DNA of 64,000 bases, from positions 62,001-126,000 of the forward strand of contig UQBO01000003.1 in assembly GCA_900539225.1 (NCBI GenBank), read 5' to 3'. The notes below the pieces were generated by a model, which saw only the letters and a program-made list of their open reading frames with translations, was not told the origin of the DNA and searched no databases. The position numbers and the translations under genes are program-made. The stretch's first letter is position 1. Every line of letters begins with the position of its first letter. Positions 34,425 through 43,829 of the stretch are shown in pieces. The stretch is from an uncultured Eubacteriales bacterium (GTDB taxonomy: Bacteria > Bacillota > Clostridia > Tissierellales > Peptoniphilaceae).

Positions 34425-35323
34425 TGCAGATAGATAATAAAAATCTTGAGACGGCCGTAACATTCTTAGCTCTAACGCTTATCACACTTATTACGAAAAG
34501 CTTAGGCGTGTTTGCGATGCCACTTGTGCTTGGCGCTTACCTAATGAACTCAATCGCGAACAAGGACTACAGCTCTATATATCTTTACATGGCTTCACTT
34601 GGCGTCTTGGCAATATTTCTAGAGCCGGCCTTCATATTTGAAAAGGCCATACTTGGACTGCCATTCTTAATAATTGCGGTTAAGCTGATTAAAAATAATA
34701 TGAGGGGCGACAAGCTACTTATAGCCATGACACTAACATTGGTTGTCTCGAGCATAATATATATAATAGTTTTAAGAGAGTATTTCGATATAAATCTCAT
34801 CGAAAAGTTCAACGCAAGGCTCGATAAGCAGATGGCGCTCGTTAACTCATACGAGGGCGACCTTGTTTTTGACAAGGACATGGTCATGATGGCGTATCAA
34901 GAGTTTAAGAAATACTTAGCAAGCACTGTGTTTTTACTAGCTTTTGTATCGGCCTTCATAGCTTTAAAACTGCCTCATTATATAATCAGAAAAAGAGGCG
35001 ACGTCAATATTACAGAGCCATTCTTAGAGGCTTTGAAGCTAAAGAAATCAGCATTTTACTTAATGTTAGCAATCTTAATTATATTTATGCTAACAAATTT
35101 AGGACTAAATCAGCTTATAGTTGACAATATATCATTGATGATATTCATGAGTTTTGCTATACAGGGACTGTCTTTTGTAATGTTCTTATTAAAGATTCGT
35201 TACAAAAAGAAGACGGCGGCAAATTTTTACTTTGCATTTTCAATATTTTTTGTAGGAATTATGTTTTTCATGAATATTATATTCGGCTTTATTGATGGAA
35301 CTACAAGTATAAGGGGTGCGTAA
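34424..35323 (+). CDS. YybS-like membrane protein (DUF2232)
   Basis: Membrane protein of 299 residues with seven or eight hydrophobic helices, two large ones near residues 160-190 and 212-290. Its place immediately before gdpP-rplI-dnaB matches yybS of Bacillus, and the hydrophobic profile fits DUF2232. Function of the family is not known; it has some likeness to ECF S-components in topology. The start overlaps the pyrE stop by one base (TAATG). Confidence 0.75.
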   Translation: MQIDNKNLETAVTFLALTLITLITKSLGVFAMPLVLGAYLMNSIANKDYSSIYLYMASLGVLAIFLEPAFIFEKAILGLPFLIIAVKLIKNNMRGDKLLIAMTLTLVVSSIIYIIVLREYFDINLIEKFNARLDKQMALVNSYEGDLVFDKDMVMMAYQEFKKYLASTVFLLAFVSAFIALKLPHYIIRKRGDVNITEPFLEALKLKKSAFYLMLAILIIFMLTNLGLNQLIVDNISLMIFMSFAIQGLSFVMFLLKIRYKKKTAANFYFAFSIFFVGIMFFMNIIFGFIDGTTSIRGA

Positions 35324-35324
35324 A

Positions 35325-37334
35325 ATGTTCAAAAAAATCGAAGCATACGTTAAAGAAAATTTAATAGAGGTAATTTTTGAGCTAGTTCTTGTCATAATGC
35401 TCATGATACTAAACATCATCATCGGCTTTATCGCACTTGTCATCTTTGTCTCACTGCACATTAGGTTTTTACAAAACTTTGAAGACCAAACTACACTTAG
35501 ACAAAAGAACTTTGAAAATATCGAGGAGACCATAGACTCATTAACAAAGCAAGCGGTGTTCAAGATGCCATTCCCTATGGTTATAATTAAGCAAGACGGT
35601 GAAATTAACTGGTATAACAGTAAATTTATAAAGATGCTAGAAATTGAAGATGAGCCAGAGAACAACATACTTGACGCTATATCATCACTAAATCTTAATG
35701 AGATATTAGGAGCAGACGATGAGCCTTTAAAGATATTATACAGAGATAATTATTATCAAGTTTATGTGAATAAGGTAAAATCGAAAGACAGTAAGGATGG
35801 AGAGATGCTTCTTCTTTACTGGATTAACAGAACTGACCTTAAAGAAGCAAAGGACACTATTGACAAGGAAAAGATAGCGACTATACTTCTTTATATCGAT
35901 AACCTTGATGAAGTTAAAAGCAGTGTTGAAGACAGCCTTAGAGCGACTATCACTGGCAATGTTGAGACTGAAATTATTAACTACTTCAATGGCTATGATG
36001 CGACTGTTAGAAAATATGATGACGACAGATATTTAATAATTGCAAATAATGAAAATCTTCAAAAGATTATACAAAAGAAGTTTGATATACTTGACAGAGT
36101 TCGTGACTTAAAGGTACAAAGCATAATACCACTAACTCTTTCAATTGCGACGACTACTGATGGAGAGACGCCTCTTGAGCAATACGAAATCGCTAGAAAT
36201 ACCATGGACATAGCTTTAGGTAGAGGCGGTGACCAAGCTGTTCTTAGAAGAGGGCACAATTATGAGTACTTTGGCGGAAAATCGAAGGCTGTTGAAAAGA
36301 CTACTAAGGTTAAGGCAAGAGTAGTTGGGGGCGCGCTAAGATCACTTATTGATGATGCATCAAACGTAATTATCATGCCTCACAAAAATGCAGACATGGA
36401 CGCGATTGGCTCAGCCATCGGCGTAGTGAAGCTTGTTAGAATGAGAGGCAAAACTCCTTATATCGCACTTAACTCGGTCAATATGAGTATTAGAAATATC
36501 ATGGCAAGAATAAATGAAGAAGAAAGCCTAAAGGGTGTTGTAAAGCCTGAGGGGGAACTTATTGGCTTAATCGATGAAAAGACTTTACTGATAGTTGTCG
36601 ATCACCACAAGAAGTCCATCTCCGAGGCACCAGACTTAGTCGATCAAATAAAGGACAGAGTAGTAATTGACCACCATAGAAGAAGTGGCGAGTTTATTGA
36701 ATCGACTGAACTTGTCTTCTTAGAGCCATATGCATCGAGTACGTCTGAGCTTGTTACAGAGCTATTCACATATATGACCGACAATGTAGTTTTAAGTAAG
36801 TTCGAGGCAGAGGCACTACTTGCGGGTATCACTGTTGATACAAAGAACTTCACTGTTCAAACGGGCGTAAGGACATTCGAGGCGGCATCTATGCTTAGAA
36901 GGTTCGGAGCTGACCCAGAAGTAGTTAAGAAGTACTTTAAAGAGGATTACTTAGTTATTAAGAATAGGGCTGACATAGTTAGACAGTCAGAAATATTTAT
37001 GGACGATACCATCATCGGCATACTTGAAGATAAGGTTGATAACTCAATACTTATAGCGGCACAAGCGGCTGATGAGATGCTAAGTATCAATGGCATGAAG
37101 GCATCTTTCGTTGCGGTTAAGGTCTCAAATAACGAAACGCACGTATCAGCAAGATCACTTGGTGAGATAAGCGTACAATTGATTATGGAAAAGCTTGGTG
37201 GCGGCGGACACCTAAATCAAGCAGCAACTAGGATAGACTTGTCAGTTGATTTGGCTGTTGAAGAACTAAAGAGAAAAATAAAAGAATATAAAGACGAAGA
37301 AAATGAATCTAAGAAAGAAGAAGGTGTTAAATAA
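35325..37334 (+). CDS. gdpP: Cyclic-di-AMP phosphodiesterase GdpP
   Basis: Membrane-bound DHH/DHHA1 phosphodiesterase that degrades c-di-AMP and so tunes cell wall and potassium homeostasis. Of 669 residues, two helices lie at about 10-50, a PAS-like domain at about 85-160, a degenerate GGDEF domain at about 175-310, and the DHH-DHHA1 part from about 340. Seen: the metal motifs MPHKNADMDAIGSAIG, VVDHHKKS and VIDHHRRSGEF, and the DHHA1 loop GGGGHLNQAAT near 628. ATG at 35325 has AGGGGTG upstream; a GTG three codons before lies within that site. The next gene, rplI, overlaps the stop by one base. Confidence 0.93.
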   Translation: MFKKIEAYVKENLIEVIFELVLVIMLMILNIIIGFIALVIFVSLHIRFLQNFEDQTTLRQKNFENIEETIDSLTKQAVFKMPFPMVIIKQDGEINWYNSKFIKMLEIEDEPENNILDAISSLNLNEILGADDEPLKILYRDNYYQVYVNKVKSKDSKDGEMLLLYWINRTDLKEAKDTIDKEKIATILLYIDNLDEVKSSVEDSLRATITGNVETEIINYFNGYDATVRKYDDDRYLIIANNENLQKIIQKKFDILDRVRDLKVQSIIPLTLSIATTTDGETPLEQYEIARNTMDIALGRGGDQAVLRRGHNYEYFGGKSKAVEKTTKVKARVVGGALRSLIDDASNVIIMPHKNADMDAIGSAIGVVKLVRMRGKTPYIALNSVNMSIRNIMARINEEESLKGVVKPEGELIGLIDEKTLLIVVDHHKKSISEAPDLVDQIKDRVVIDHHRRSGEFIESTELVFLEPYASSTSELVTELFTYMTDNVVLSKFEAEALLAGITVDTKNFTVQTGVRTFEAASMLRRFGADPEVVKKYFKEDYLVIKNRADIVRQSEIFMDDTIIGILEDKVDNSILIAAQAADEMLSINGMKASFVAVKVSNNETHVSARSLGEISVQLIMEKLGGGGHLNQAATRIDLSVDLAVEELKRKIKEYKDEENESKKEEGVK

Positions 37335-37777
37335 TGAAAGTTATACTTATAGAAGACGTTAAGGGCCTTGGCAAAAAAGGCGAAATGGTTAATAGCAAGG
37401 ACGGTTATGCGAGAAACTTCTTATTTCCAAAGAAACTTGCTCTAGAAGCAACAGATGAGAACGTTAAGCAATGGAAGGAAGAGCAAGCCGAACTAAAGGC
37501 CAAGATTGAACAAGAGACTAAAGAAGCAAATGCAATCAAAGCAGATATAGAAAAGAAAGTCTTAAAGATGAAGGCTGAAGGTGGAGCAACTGGCAAATTA
37601 TTTGGCGCAGTTACTTCACAAGACATACAAAAGGCTTTACTTGAAGAATTTGGCCTAGATATCGACAAAAGAAAGATAGAGATGAAGGAAAATATCAAAC
37701 AAGCAGGTGTATATACTGTCGTTCTAAGACTATATCCACAAATCACAGCTAATTTAAGAGTTAATATAAGTATATAG
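37334..37777 (+). CDS. rplI: 50S ribosomal protein L9
   Basis: Ribosomal protein bL9 of 147 residues. The N-terminal RNA-binding domain is plain: MKVILIEDVKGLGKKGE, then the GYARNFLFPKKLA block at about residues 24-36. A long charged connecting helix follows (about 40-75), then the C-terminal domain with GKLFGAVTSQDI near 86. Start overlaps the gdpP stop by one base. The gdpP-rplI-dnaB order is conserved in Firmicutes. Confidence 0.97.
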   Translation: MKVILIEDVKGLGKKGEMVNSKDGYARNFLFPKKLALEATDENVKQWKEEQAELKAKIEQETKEANAIKADIEKKVLKMKAEGGATGKLFGAVTSQDIQKALLEEFGLDIDKRKIEMKENIKQAGVYTVVLRLYPQITANLRVNISI

Positions 37778-37786
37778 GGGAGTACT

Positions 37787-39118
37787 ATGGAAGTTTTAAG
37801 AGAATTACCTAACAACTTAATAGTTGAGCAGGAAGTTTTAGCTAATGCCATGCAAAATAAGACTGCTGCTGTCAAGGCCATTGAAGGACTTAATGAAGGG
37901 GATTTTTATAATGATCTTCATAGAAAGATATTCAATGCGATTAGGACTTTATTCTCTTTAAACAAGCCCATAGACCTATTGACAGTAACAGAGACACTTG
38001 AAACGAGTGAGAATGTTGATGCTGAGACAATAAAGTACATTGCAAGCATATATGCAAACAACGAAGGACTTAGCTCAAACCAAGATACTTATATAGATAT
38101 ACTTAAGGAAAAGTCTATACTTAGGAGCCTTGCAGAATTTTCAGATGAGATCAAGTCTTTGTCGCTTGAAGATAAATCGCCTGCTAAGAACGTTCTTGAA
38201 AAGGCAGAGAAAGGCCTTTTTGAAATCTCTCAAGGAGGACTAAGAAACTCATTAACTGCTCTTGATGTAATTATGAGTGATACAGTTCAAACAATTATGA
38301 AGAGGGTTCAAAACAGAGGGGAGCTAAGCGGTGTAACTACAGGCTTTACTGATCTTAACTCCTTATTAGGTGGCTTCCAAAAGTCAGACCTAGTACTATT
38401 AGCGGCGAGACCGTCTGTGGGTAAGACAGCTCTTGCGGTTAACCTTGCTGTAAACGCGGCCAAGGCGGGCAAGAAGGTCGCTATGTTTTCACTTGAAATG
38501 AGTAAGACGCAAATCGGTCAAAGAATATTAGCCTCGTTCGCTCAAATGAATTTATCGAGTCTATTCAAAGGTGAGCTTGAAGGCCAAGACCTTGTCAATC
38601 TGATTACTGCATCGAATGAACTATCAAAGTATAGTCTTCATATCGATGACACGGCAGCCATCTCCCTAATAGAGCTTAAGGCAAAGCTAAGAAGACTAAA
38701 GATGGAAGAGGGCCTAGACCTAGTTGTTATCGACTACTTACAACTTATGACGACTGGCGAAAGGATTGAGAATAGAGTTCAAGAAATTTCACAAATATCA
38801 AGAGGCCTTAAGGCCATAGCGAAGGAGCTGGATGTACCAGTCTTGGCACTTTCACAGCTATCGAGAGCACTTGAACAAAGACCGGACAAAAGACCAAAGC
38901 TATCTGACCTAAGAGAGTCTGGTGCCATAGAGCAAGACGCCGACATAGTTATGTTCCTTTACAGAGACTACGTTTATAATAAAGAGACAGAAAATCCAAA
39001 TCTAGCAGAAGTGATCGTTTCGAAGCACAGAAACGGTCCTATTGGCGTGGTTAACTTAATCTGGAAGGATGAGTACACAAGGTTCTTTGACGTTTCGAAC
39101 AAGGCTTATGAAGGATAA
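37787..39118 (+). CDS. dnaB: Replicative DNA helicase
   Basis: Hexameric replicative helicase (DnaB of E. coli, DnaC of Bacillus nomenclature), 443 residues. An N-terminal helical domain (about 1-150) is followed by the RecA-like motor: Walker A ARPSVGKTA near 204, LEMSKTQIGQRI near 234, Walker B VVIDYLQLM near 311 and the SQLSRALEQR-KRPKLSDLRESG-IEQDAD region near 360-385. All catalytic features are present and no intein interrupts it. The dnaD-like and dnaI-like loader genes follow after one GNAT gene, consistent with a Firmicute replication start system. Confidence 0.96.
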   Translation: MEVLRELPNNLIVEQEVLANAMQNKTAAVKAIEGLNEGDFYNDLHRKIFNAIRTLFSLNKPIDLLTVTETLETSENVDAETIKYIASIYANNEGLSSNQDTYIDILKEKSILRSLAEFSDEIKSLSLEDKSPAKNVLEKAEKGLFEISQGGLRNSLTALDVIMSDTVQTIMKRVQNRGELSGVTTGFTDLNSLLGGFQKSDLVLLAARPSVGKTALAVNLAVNAAKAGKKVAMFSLEMSKTQIGQRILASFAQMNLSSLFKGELEGQDLVNLITASNELSKYSLHIDDTAAISLIELKAKLRRLKMEEGLDLVVIDYLQLMTTGERIENRVQEISQISRGLKAIAKELDVPVLALSQLSRALEQRPDKRPKLSDLRESGAIEQDADIVMFLYRDYVYNKETENPNLAEVIVSKHRNGPIGVVNLIWKDEYTRFFDVSNKAYEG

Positions 39119-39698
39119 TGACCATAGGATAAAGCCACTCGAGCTCGAAGACGCTTATAGGTTTAGAGGCTGGGAACGGGGTAACTACTACCTCTTAAAC
39201 GATTACGACTTCATCTATGAAGAGGACTGGGAAGTAAAAGCGTGGCTCAAGACGAAGAAGGGCTTCTTTAAACGTTATTTTGCAATTTATTATGATGACA
39301 AGGCCATTGCCTACATCGGTTTAAAAAAGATAAATTACATATTAAGAAGCGCAGAACTATCCATAGTTATGGATGTTGCCTACCAAAACCATGGCCATGG
39401 CTATGAGATACTAGAAGAATTTTTGACTTATGCTTTCACTGATTTAAAGATGAGAAGTATATGGCTTGACGTAAACGCCTTCAATGAGAAGGCCATACAC
39501 TTATATAAAAAGCTAGGCTTTACGAAGAGGGCCTACTACTTAGATACATACAACATTCAAGACATTGACAAGACTAGAGAAGAGTACATAGAACATCAAG
39601 ATGAGTTTAGACAAGATGGCAAGGAGCTTTTGTCATTTGTCTACACTTACGAGATAAAGAGAGGTGAGTTTTTTGAGCTTCACGCTAGAGAAAATTAA
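39108..39698 (+). CDS. GNAT family N-acetyltransferase
   Basis: GNAT acetyltransferase of 197 residues, acceptor unknown. Seen: the N-terminal LELEDAYRFRGW pattern of RimJ/RimL-type enzymes, central strand and acetyl-CoA loop around YQNHGHGYEILEEFLTYAF near residue 88 (the usual R-G-x-G-x-A loop is NHGHGYE here, a variant), and NEKAIHLYKKLGFTKR near 128. The ATG at 39108 overlaps the dnaB end by 11 bases; its ribosome site is weak (AAGG at short distance). A frame beginning further upstream would lie within dnaB. Translation may depend on coupling to dnaB. Confidence 0.8.
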   Translation: MKDNDHRIKPLELEDAYRFRGWERGNYYLLNDYDFIYEEDWEVKAWLKTKKGFFKRYFAIYYDDKAIAYIGLKKINYILRSAELSIVMDVAYQNHGHGYEILEEFLTYAFTDLKMRSIWLDVNAFNEKAIHLYKKLGFTKRAYYLDTYNIQDIDKTREEYIEHQDEFRQDGKELLSFVYTYEIKRGEFFELHAREN

Positions 39699-40734
39699 TT
39701 CAAATTTATTAGATACAAGAGTTAACAACATTTTTATAAGCGAGTTTATGCCGCAAGCGGACGGTACCTTTGTCAAGGTATATCTCCTTGCTTTAAGATT
39801 TGCACAAGACGATGACAATGAGGCGAGCAACGAAAAGATAGCCGAAGTTTTAAAAATTCCTCTTATAGATGTCGCCAATGCATGGAGATTTTGGAAATCG
39901 GTTGGCATAGTTGACTTTGAGGACGATGGACTTAGCTACAACTTTGATGTCATCTTTAAAGATTTAAAGGCTTTATACCTTGGAGGGGCTTCTTCAGATA
40001 AGGGCACAAGCAGCGTGAGTCAAAATACTTTTGATGACGAGATTGATATTGATGAAGATGATTTAAGCAGCGACACAAAATTAATTATAGAAGTAAATAA
40101 GGACGAAGGCGTTAAAAAGATGTTTCAAGACGTCGCTCACATCGTTAGAAGGCCGCTTAACACTCAAGAGAAGATCAAGATCATTAAGTGGCTTCGTGAC
40201 TACAACATTAGCTGCGAGATGATATCACACGCTTACTCATACGCTTATGATATACTTAAGAAGAAGTCGCCAGCTTATGTTGAGACCATCATCATGAACT
40301 GGTACGACAAGGGCTACACAAACCTTTCTCAAGTGATGAGCGACTTTAATGTGTTGAACGACAGTCAAAGAAATTACAATAAGCTTATGCAGTCACTAGC
40401 AATGCCATTTAAAAATGTATCTGATTTTGAAAAGAAGGTCATAGATAAGTGGTACGATGACTTTGATTATGGTAATGACATCATCTTAAAGGCTGCCGAG
40501 AACTTTATCTATACATCAAAACCTTCTATAGCCTACCTCGACGCAATACTTGAGGCGTGGCACAAAGAAGGCATAAAGACTGTTGAAGACGCTGAGAGAA
40601 CGAATGAGCTATATAGATCAGACAGAAAGACTAGTAATACTAAGAAGCCAAAGGCGAGGGCGAAGGACTTTGACGAAAGAGAATACCCAGACGACTACCT
40701 AAGCGATACCTATGAAGGCAATTGGAGGAAGTAG
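39673..40734 (+). CDS. DnaD domain protein (primosome/DnaB-like loader)
   Basis: Protein of about 353 residues related to Bacillus DnaD/DnaB replication initiation proteins. The N-terminal part, with FVKVYLLALRFAQDDD and KIPLIDVANAWRFWKSVGIVDFE (about 25-78, quoted in pieces), looks like the winged-helix DnaD N-domain; two DnaD-type C-domains appear at about 150-225 and 235-310, the latter with ISHAYSYAYDILKKKSPAYVETIIMNWY-like periodicity. I chose the TTG at 39673, five bases after GAGGTGA; a GTG at 39664 is the alternative. It lies directly before the dnaI-like gene, as in the Firmicute primosome. Confidence 0.8.
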   Translation: MSFTLEKINSNLLDTRVNNIFISEFMPQADGTFVKVYLLALRFAQDDDNEASNEKIAEVLKIPLIDVANAWRFWKSVGIVDFEDDGLSYNFDVIFKDLKALYLGGASSDKGTSSVSQNTFDDEIDIDEDDLSSDTKLIIEVNKDEGVKKMFQDVAHIVRRPLNTQEKIKIIKWLRDYNISCEMISHAYSYAYDILKKKSPAYVETIIMNWYDKGYTNLSQVMSDFNVLNDSQRNYNKLMQSLAMPFKNVSDFEKKVIDKWYDDFDYGNDIILKAAENFIYTSKPSIAYLDAILEAWHKEGIKTVEDAERTNELYRSDRKTSNTKKPKARAKDFDEREYPDDYLSDTYEGNWRK

Positions 40735-40735
40735 C

Positions 40736-41650
40736 ATGACTTTGTTAGATGATGTTTATAGACAAAAAGCAAATATTAAGAACATAAGAGAGAGGGAAAG
40801 AAGTGAAAGGGTAGACGCTATATACAAGAAATACCCAGAGCTTTTAAGCCTTGAAAATGAAAAGAACGAAGTGCTTAATGACTTTGCGTCTATGAATTTT
40901 ACAAATTATGAAGATATTAATAAAAAGATACTAAATATAGAAGCAAAAAAGCAAAAGCTTATTGAGGAATATGGCCTTGAAAATGCTTTCAAAGTGCACT
41001 ACGACTGCGAAAAATGTGAGGACACTGGCATATATCAGTCGAAGAGATGCTCCTGCATTGACGAGATGCTAAGAGAAAAGATGCTTGAGACGAATGAACT
41101 CAATACTGAGATGAGGGAGAAGAGCTTTGAAAATTTCGATGCCAATATATTTACAGACGATATAAGAGATGAAATGCTTGAGATAAAGAAGAGCCTTGAG
41201 GATTATGCAGATAATTTTAATCATGAGCACAAATCCATCTTCTTTTTCGGTGATGTTGGTACGGGCAAATCCTTTATGGCGGTTTCACTAGCAAAGAGGC
41301 TTATAGAGAAGCTTGTCAATGTTACATACATCGGTTCTTATGAGATGTGCCAAACCATAAATGAGGCTATATTTAAGGCAGATGGCGATGCAATAACGAA
41401 GAGAGATCTCTTTTACAACACGGACTTTTTAATCATTGATGACCTTGGAACTGAGATAGACACACAGATTAGCTCGAAGTCTATACTCGATTTGATTAAC
41501 TATAGACTTAGTAAAAACCTAAAGACGCTTATCACAAGTAACTTAAATGTTGACGCTATAAAAGAAAAGTACGGCGAAAGACTATCGTCAAGGATACTGT
41601 CAAATTACTATATATATCGCTTTAAAGGACGCGATTTAAGATTAAGATAA
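40736..41650 (+). CDS. DnaI/DnaC-like helicase loader ATPase
   Basis: AAA+ ATPase of 304 residues that loads the replicative helicase in Firmicutes. Seen: a zinc-binding cysteine cluster CEKCEDTG-x-x-CSC near residue 86, Walker A FGDVGTGKSFMA near 174, Walker B FLIIDDLGTEI near 232, and the sensor region TLITSNLNVDAI near 265. The ATG at 40736 has GGAGG six bases upstream and follows the DnaD-like stop by one base; a longer in-frame start lies inside that gene. The symbol dnaI is probable by context. Confidence 0.88.
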   Translation: MTLLDDVYRQKANIKNIRERERSERVDAIYKKYPELLSLENEKNEVLNDFASMNFTNYEDINKKILNIEAKKQKLIEEYGLENAFKVHYDCEKCEDTGIYQSKRCSCIDEMLREKMLETNELNTEMREKSFENFDANIFTDDIRDEMLEIKKSLEDYADNFNHEHKSIFFFGDVGTGKSFMAVSLAKRLIEKLVNVTYIGSYEMCQTINEAIFKADGDAITKRDLFYNTDFLIIDDLGTEIDTQISSKSILDLINYRLSKNLKTLITSNLNVDAIKEKYGERLSSRILSNYYIYRFKGRDLRLR

Positions 41651-41661
41651 GGAGTGATTTT

Positions 41662-42939
41662 ATGCTAGATATAAAAAGAATCAGAAAAAATCCTGAAGAA
41701 GTTTTAGAAGCTTTGAAAAAGAGACACGGAAGCTTCCCTATCGAAGAGCTTCTTGAAGAAGACAAGAAGAGAAGAGAGCTTCTAACAGTTGTTGAGACTA
41801 TGAAGCAAAAGCAAAATTCGATTTCGAAGGAAGTGCCTAAGCTTAAGAAGGCTGGCGAAGACGTTAGCAAAATCTTTGAAGAGATGAAAGAGCTTTCAAA
41901 TGAAATCAAAGATTATGATGCAAAAGTTAAGGAGATTGACGAGAAGATAGCTGACTACCTACTAAGCATACCAAACGTTCCTAACAAGGATGTTGTCTTT
42001 GGTAAGGATGATAGCGATAACGTCGAAGTAAAGAAGTATGGTACGCCAACTGAGTTTGACTTCGAGCCAAAGGCTCACTGGGACTTAGGAACTGACCTTG
42101 ATATACTTGACTTTGATAGAGCTGGAAAGATATCTGGATCAAGATTTTCTATATTCAAAGGCGATGGAGCAAGACTTGAAAGAAGCTTAATTCAATTTAT
42201 GCTTGATCTTCATACGCTTGAACAAGATTACACTGAGATGAGTACACCGTTTATGGTTAATAGAGCATCGATGCTAGGTACAGGACAATTACCAAAGTTT
42301 GAAGATGATATGTTCTACTTGCCATCAAAGGACTTTTTCCTTGTGCCAACAGCAGAAGTGCCTCTAACAAATATGCTTAGAGACGAAATTGTTGACGTGA
42401 GCGACTTGCCTATAAACATAACTGAGTACACACCATGCTTCAGACAAGAAGCGGGCGCTGCAGGTAGAGACAACAGAGGCCTTATTCGTAACCACCAATT
42501 CGATAAGGTTGAACTTGTTAAGTTTGTTGAGCCAGAAACAAGCTATGACGAATTACAAAAGTTATTAGGCGATGCAGAAGCAGTGCTTCAAAAGCTTGAA
42601 ATACCTTACAGAGTCGTTCAACTATCGACAGGCGACCTAGGTTTTTCATCAGCAATGACATACGACATAGAAGTTTGGATGCCAAGCTATGGCAGATACG
42701 TTGAAATATCAAGCTGCTCGAACTTCGAGGACTTCCAAGCAAGAAGAGCTAACATTAGATATAGAAATGAAGATGGCAAATTAAACTTCGTTCACACACT
42801 TAACGGCTCAGGCCTTGCAGTAGGAAGAACATTTGCGGCACTTGTAGAAAACTATCAAAATAAAGATGGTTCGATCACTATACCAAAGGCACTACAAAAG
42901 TACTTTGGCAAGGACCGCATAGTTAAAAAAGAAAAATAG
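41662..42939 (+). CDS. serS: Seryl-tRNA synthetase
   Basis: Class II aminoacyl-tRNA synthetase of 425 residues. The N-terminal long helical arm (about 30-105) binds the tRNA-Ser extra arm. Seen: motif 2 PCFRQEAGAAGRDNRGLIR-HQF near residue 257-280 and motif 3 HTLNGSGLAVGRTFAAL near 377-393, plus the serine-site TAEVPLTNM near 230. No T-box leader is seen upstream, where only the dnaI-like stop and an AAGGAGTG ribosome site are found. Last gene of the long run started at 30877. Confidence 0.96.
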   Translation: MLDIKRIRKNPEEVLEALKKRHGSFPIEELLEEDKKRRELLTVVETMKQKQNSISKEVPKLKKAGEDVSKIFEEMKELSNEIKDYDAKVKEIDEKIADYLLSIPNVPNKDVVFGKDDSDNVEVKKYGTPTEFDFEPKAHWDLGTDLDILDFDRAGKISGSRFSIFKGDGARLERSLIQFMLDLHTLEQDYTEMSTPFMVNRASMLGTGQLPKFEDDMFYLPSKDFFLVPTAEVPLTNMLRDEIVDVSDLPINITEYTPCFRQEAGAAGRDNRGLIRNHQFDKVELVKFVEPETSYDELQKLLGDAEAVLQKLEIPYRVVQLSTGDLGFSSAMTYDIEVWMPSYGRYVEISSCSNFEDFQARRANIRYRNEDGKLNFVHTLNGSGLAVGRTFAALVENYQNKDGSITIPKALQKYFGKDRIVKKEK

Positions 42940-43018
42940 AGTAAGCTAAGTAAAAACTATTAAGTAAGCAAAAAATTTAAAATAGTCAAAACAAATAGAG
43001 AAAGTAAAATAAGTAAAA

Positions 43019-43108
43019 AAAGCAAAAATGCTAAACAAAGTAAAAATGCTAAAGAAAGCAAAAATGCTAAACAAAGCAAAATAAGTAAAGAAAGCAAAAA
43101 TGCGAAGT
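43019..43108. repeat. 18-bp tandem repeat downstream of serS, five units
   Basis: Five consecutive 18-bp units starting at 43019, 43037, 43055, 43073 and 43091; the first and third are identical (AAAGCAAAAATGCTAAAC) and the others differ by a few bases. The array is embedded in A-rich sequence with further AAGTAAA motifs (42947-43135). One frame would give a lysine-rich SKNAK repeat but has no start codon. Confidence 0.75.
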
Positions 43109-43142
43109 ATGTAAAAAAACATAAATAAGGCAAAAACAAATT

Positions 43143-43180
43143 AGAGCTATGTATATCACTTGATACGCATAGCTCTTTTA
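43143..43180. terminator. Terminator of the serS run
   Basis: AGAGCTATG (43143-43151) pairs with CATAGCTCT (43168-43176), with inner GTAT/ATAC pairing, then TTTT. It stands between converging serS and the flavin reductase gene. Confidence 0.8.
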
Positions 43181-43198
43181 ATTTATATTGATTAGAGT

Positions 43199-43714
43199 CT
43201 AGTCTTCATTCACATAAGCCTTTACTATCTCGCCAATGTAGACGTAGTGAAAGTCATGCTCTGGATAATTCTTCTTAAGTATGTCTTGATCGATAAAGCC
43301 TTCCTCGTGCAAAACGCCTTTATAAACTTTTCTGCAGACCAAAACCATCTTTGCTTCCTTAAAGTAAACGCTCTCGTCACTAAAGACAGGCGTCAAAGAT
43401 GTCTTAGCAAGCTTATCTTCATCGCGTCCGCTATGAGTGCCAAGGTACATTAAGTCCTTTTTGTACGCTTCATCAAAAAAACTTAGTGTGTAGTAGTTTT
43501 TCTTGTCAACAAAGGTCCTCGTATACCTTTGCGGTCTTAAGTAGATGACCGACGTAGGCATATCGCCGTTCCATATAGCGCCCAAGTGCCCCCATTGCGC
43601 AGTCATCGTGTTAAACGACTTTTCATTACCAGCGCTAACAAGCATCCATTCTTTGCCAATCAGCGTCATCGGATTAAATTTTAACTCCTTCATATCAATA
43701 GCTTTTAAGCTCAT
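43199..43714 (-). CDS. Flavin reductase family protein (FMN-binding split barrel)
   Basis: Protein of 171 residues of the flavoredoxin-like flavin reductase family, binding FMN and reducing it or passing electrons. Seen: N-terminal strand block LMLVSAGNEKSFNTMTAQWG-like (WMLVSAGNEKSFNTMTA at about 23-39), WGHLGAIWNGDMPTSVIYLRP near 41-61 in parts, RYTRTFVDKKNYYTLSFF near 63-80, and HSGRDEDKLAKT near 94. Single gene with an extended -10 promoter (TGTGATATAAT on the minus strand, plus 43734-43739 for the hexamer) and AAGGGGTG ribosome site; the leader is only about 15-20 bases. Confidence 0.84.
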   Translation of the reverse strand: MSLKAIDMKELKFNPMTLIGKEWMLVSAGNEKSFNTMTAQWGHLGAIWNGDMPTSVIYLRPQRYTRTFVDKKNYYTLSFFDEAYKKDLMYLGTHSGRDEDKLAKTSLTPVFSDESVYFKEAKMVLVCRKVYKGVLHEEGFIDQDILKKNYPEHDFHYVYIGEIVKAYVNED

Positions 43715-43733
43715 GCCATCACCCCTTATATGA

Positions 43734-43739
43734 ATTATA
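43734..43739 (-). promoter_or_regulatory. Extended -10 promoter of the flavin reductase gene
   Basis: Minus strand reads TGTGATATAAT; the hexamer is at plus 43734-43739. No convincing -35 box is seen. Confidence 0.6.
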
Positions 43740-43807
43740 TCACAAAGAGCATGAATATATTACTTAAAATTTACATTGCTAGTCTAGAAAAATATTTTTC
43801 TTTGTGT

Positions 43808-43813
43808 TATAAT
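43808..43813 (+). promoter_or_regulatory. Extended -10 promoter of the chromate transporter pair
   Basis: TGTTATAAT with the hexamer TATAAT at 43808-43813; a weak TAGAAA stands at 43785-43790. Start codon follows 16 bases later. Confidence 0.6.
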
Positions 43814-43829
43814 ATTCTTTGGTGAGTAT

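Noticed and set aside
41640..41662. T-box leader for serS
   Set aside because: Only about ten bases separate the dnaI-like stop from serS; there is no room for a leader.
42970..43128. Lysine-rich SKNAK-repeat frame after serS
   Set aside because: No ATG, GTG or TTG start in the frame, no ribosome site, and A-rich low-complexity DNA.
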